Assembly: GCF_030407455.1 (NCBI RefSeq)
Contig: NZ_JASDDJ010000031.1
Span: forward strand, 1-37,191
Length of the DNA: 37,191 nucleotides
Direction: 5' to 3'
Origin: Psychrobacter sp. 5A.1
GTDB lineage: Bacteria > Pseudomonadota > Gammaproteobacteria > Pseudomonadales > Moraxellaceae
Shown here: positions 35,028 through 37,191 of the stretch, piece after piece
Layout: each line of letters begins with the position of its first letter
Position numbering within the stretch: the first letter of the stretch is position 1
The notes under the pieces: model-generated
Seen by the model: the letters and a program-made list of their open reading frames with translations, nothing else
What the model was told of the DNA's origin: nothing
The model's database searches: none
Made by a program: the position numbers and the translations under genes

Positions 35028-35909
35028 ATGACAGAAGTAAAAGTATCTGCCAAAATGGTAAAAGAATTGCGTGACCGTACTGGTCTTGGCATGATGGAAT
35101 GTAAAAAAGCACTAGAAGAATCAAATGGTGATGTTGAAACTGCCATTGATAACCTACGTAAATCTGGTCAAGCGAAAGCCGCTAAAAAAGCAGGTAACAT
35201 CGCAGCTGACGGCGCTATCATCATCGCTCAAGGCGACAGCAAAGCATTCTTGTTAGAAGTTAACTGTCAGACTGACTTCGTTGCAAAAGATGACAGCTTC
35301 AATGCGTTTGCAGAGCAAGTAGCTAGCATCGCTCTAGAAAACAACGAAACTAATGTTGCTGCTATCGCTGAATTACCATATGGTAATGGCCAAAGCGTTG
35401 AAGAAGCACGTGTATCACTAGTACAAAAAATCGGTGAGAACATTCAGATCCGCCGTGTTGAAGTACTTGAAGGTGCAAACATCGCTGCATACCGTCATGG
35501 TCTTCGTATCGGTGTAGTTGTATCTTATGAAGGCGGCGCTGCAGACACTGGTAAGAACCTTGCCATGCATATCGCTGCATTCAACCCTGTCGCTGTAGAT
35601 GACGAAGACGTTGCTGCTGATTTGTTAGCGCGCGAAAAAGACATCATCGAAGCAAAAGCTCGTGAGTCTGGCAAGCCTGACAACATCGTTGAAAAAATGA
35701 TCGAAGGTGGCCTGCGTAAGTACTTAGAAGAAGTTACTTTATTGCGTCAGCCGTACGTTATGGACAACGATAAAAAAGTTGGTGACGTATTAAAAGCTGA
35801 AGGCGTAAAAGTACTTGGTTTCAAACGTCTAGAAGTTGGTGAAGGCATTGAGAAGAAGCAAGAAGATTTTGCTGCTGAAGTTGCTGCCACTCAGGCTGCC
35901 AACAAGTAA
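35028..35909 (+). CDS. tsf: Elongation factor Ts
   Basis: EF-Ts exchanges GDP for GTP on EF-Tu. The N-terminal UBA-like domain has [21 protein letters not shown] and the core has [15 protein letters not shown], which contains the TDFV motif that contacts EF-Tu. It ends in [22 protein letters not shown] take the ATG at 35028, preceded by TAAGGTGA, rather than the in-frame GTG at 35019 that is itself part of that ribosome binding site. This gives 293 residues, the normal length. Codon use is that of a highly expressed gene. Confidence 0.97.
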   Translation: MTEVKVSAKMVKELRDRTGLGMMECKKALEESNGDVETAIDNLRKSGQAKAAKKAGNIAADGAIIIAQGDSKAFLLEVNCQTDFVAKDDSFNAFAEQVASIALENNETNVAAIAELPYGNGQSVEEARVSLVQKIGENIQIRRVEVLEGANIAAYRHGLRIGVVVSYEGGAADTGKNLAMHIAAFNPVAVDDEDVAADLLAREKDIIEAKARESGKPDNIVEKMIEGGLRKYLEEVTLLRQPYVMDNDKKVGDVLKAEGVKVLGFKRLEVGEGIEKKQEDFAAEVAATQAANK

Positions 35910-35969
35910 GTTTTTACATTGGGGATGGCTATGCGTGCGGAGTAAAGTCTTATTCAGCATTCATAGTCT

Positions 35970-36007
35970 GACTCTATCACCTACATTATAAGAGGTAAGA
36001 TAGAGTC
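35970..36007. repeat. Inverted repeat after tsf
   Basis: GACTCTATC (35970-35978) and GATAGAGTC (35999-36007) are a perfect 9-base pair, with ACCT/AGGT pairing inside. It precedes the terminator and may protect the 3' end of the tsf mRNA. Confidence 0.5.
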
Positions 36008-36015
36008 TCCAAGTA

Positions 36016-36054
36016 TAAAAAAAGCCCGTTAATTTATTAACGGGCTTTTTTTAT
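36016..36054. terminator. Bidirectional terminator between tsf and the transglycosylase gene
   Basis: AAAAAAAGCCCGTTAA and TTAACGGGCTTTTTTT form a long stem flanked by A and T runs. It can end the tsf transcript on the + strand and the convergent transglycosylase transcript on the - strand. Confidence 0.93.
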
Positions 36055-36084
36055 GTCTGACTGTTTATACATGCTTTTTATAGT

Positions 36085-36906
36085 TTAGCGTAAAGCTGCA
36101 TAGGCTGAGTTGGCATAACTGGCACTATTGACGTTGCTGTTAGTGCCGTAGCTGACATTTTGTAGACCATTATTTGTATTGGCGCTACTGGTCTGATTGT
36201 TAGCGCTCATGCTTGCACCAGACAGACCCGCGTCATTTTTATACAAGCTATGATAACGGCTCATGACTCTTTTGACATAATTACGTGTTTCTTTAAAAGG
36301 AGGAATACCGCCATACTTATCGACATTGCCTTCGCCAGCATTATAGCCTGCCACCGCATGCTCGATGTTATTGTCAAAACGACGCATGAGCCAAGCAATA
36401 TATTTGGCTGATCCTTCGATATTGTCCGCAGGATTCCAAGGGTTGCTCACTTTGAATCGGCGGGCAGTGGCTGGCATTAGCTGCATGAGACCTTGTGCAC
36501 CTACAGGTGAGCGTGCATTTGGATTGAACGCTGATTCAGTATGCATCATTGCTTTCATCAGGGCAGGGTCAATACCATGGCGCTCGGCAGACGCGCGAAT
36601 ATAGCTGTCGTAAGCATTGCGGCTGCCACTATTGCTAGCGGCGCTACTGCCATAGCTATCACTGCTGCTACTATTGCTGCTGCCATCATACATTTTGGAG
36701 TCTTTGTAATAAGTAACTTTTACTTTTTTCGTAAACTTGTCAAAATTTCCACTAGGATTGACGTTGGTCAATAGTACTTGTCCACCTTTGTCTTTGTAAA
36801 TATACATATTACCTGCATTGGCAGCGACAGGAACAGCAGACAGAGCAATGGCACTTAGTAGAATAGGAGATAAGCAGCGAGTCATCAAAGTAGCAGTATT
36901 TATCAT
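36085..36906 (-). CDS. Periplasmic lytic transglycosylase (Slt type) with DUF4124-like region
   Basis: The protein has a signal peptide ending ANA/G (residue 31). A DUF4124-like stretch (MYIYKDKGGQVLLTN) follows, then a Ser/Gly-rich linker (about 74-96) and a lysozyme-like transglycosylase domain (about 100-215). The catalytic Glu124 is in MMHTESAFNPNARSP, followed by GAQGLMQLMPATARRF and AVAGYNAGEGNVDKYGGIPPF. It cleaves peptidoglycan glycan strands to 1,6-anhydromuropeptides. The C-terminal tail is Asn/Ser-rich. Length is 273 residues. It stands alone, convergent with tsf. The 285 bases beyond its start to the window end are AT-rich and show no further gene. Confidence 0.92.
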   Translation of the reverse strand: MINTATLMTRCLSPILLSAIALSAVPVAANAGNMYIYKDKGGQVLLTNVNPSGNFDKFTKKVKVTYYKDSKMYDGSSNSSSSDSYGSSAASNSGSRNAYDSYIRASAERHGIDPALMKAMMHTESAFNPNARSPVGAQGLMQLMPATARRFKVSNPWNPADNIEGSAKYIAWLMRRFDNNIEHAVAGYNAGEGNVDKYGGIPPFKETRNYVKRVMSRYHSLYKNDAGLSGASMSANNQTSSANTNNGLQNVSYGTNSNVNSASYANSAYAALR

Positions 36907-37191
36907 AGTAATATCACTTTTTATCGAATAACAGCAAATTATTTTGCCTATATATGCGTTAATTTGGGTGCTTAAGCGGTTACTGAGTTTGCAGAATTAT
37001 TTGGCCCACTGTGAATGCAGTCGCTTAGCAATTATCACTTTCAATAAGAAACCACTTGCAATAGATACAAAAAATAATAGTTGCTTACTATAACATATAA
37101 TAACTTTTTGGCGCGTCAGATTGATAAACTAAGTGGTAAAATCAAATTTTTACCATTAAATAATCTCAAATAAATCAATATGCTAGATTTT

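Overview
This window is chromosomal DNA from a gammaproteobacterium, most likely Psychrobacter or a close Moraxellaceae relative. Protein content and gene order (lepA-lepB-DUF4845-rnc-era-recO; cysM / rlmD / relA beside a divergent gacS/barA kinase gene; rpsB-tsf), moderate-to-low G+C and the OmpA-type porin all fit. The genus call is inference from recognition of the sequences, not from a database search.

Layout. 1-780: RNase P RNA gene (rnpB) and an elongator-type tRNA-Met(CAT), each with a terminator; the tRNA has a very clear sigma70 promoter. 1106-7771: lepA, lepB, a DUF4845 membrane protein, rnc, era and recO on the + strand, ending in a 5'-truncated remnant of pdxJ directly behind the recO stop. 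7786-8490: a lone FimT/GspH-type pseudopilin on the - strand. 9189-13305: ompA/oprF-like porin, typA/bipA and mscL, each followed by a strong terminator. 13425-21707: a long - strand block: unknown exported protein, mutM, relA, rlmD, a DEDD exonuclease and cysM. 22179-25724: a divergent BarA/GacS tripartite hybrid kinase. 26013-28427: a crotonase-family enzyme and a Bcr/CflA MFS exporter. 28944-33393: an unusual five-gene signalling operon. 33772-35909: rpsB and tsf. 36085-36906: a periplasmic lytic transglycosylase on the - strand.

The most interesting region is 28944-33393. A solute-binding lipoprotein is followed within 12 bp by a membrane-anchored kinase. The kinase carries a CheA-like Hpt domain and a CheA-like ATPase, but I see no CheW-like domain. 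A stand-alone CheY-type receiver and two tandem CheX-like phosphatases follow. No chemoreceptor, CheW, CheB/R, flagellar or ABC-permease gene is visible. It looks like a self-contained ligand-sensing phosphosignalling circuit built from chemotaxis parts, whose output is unknown.

Secondary themes are: (a) small mobile-element-like sequences (MITE-like) with related TAGGG..GTGTC[A/C]TCA ends flanked by TA, at 14124-14166, 18087-18138, 26902-26972 and 28729-28892, one forming the mutM stop codon and one lying just upstream of the signalling operon; (b) loss of pdxJ at its usual place after recO; (c) an OmpA C-terminal domain in which the usual peptidoglycan-binding Asp is replaced by Ser; (d) structured intergenic DNA, notably between rpsB and tsf and upstream of relA. 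I saw no CRISPR array, no prophage and no intact insertion sequence.
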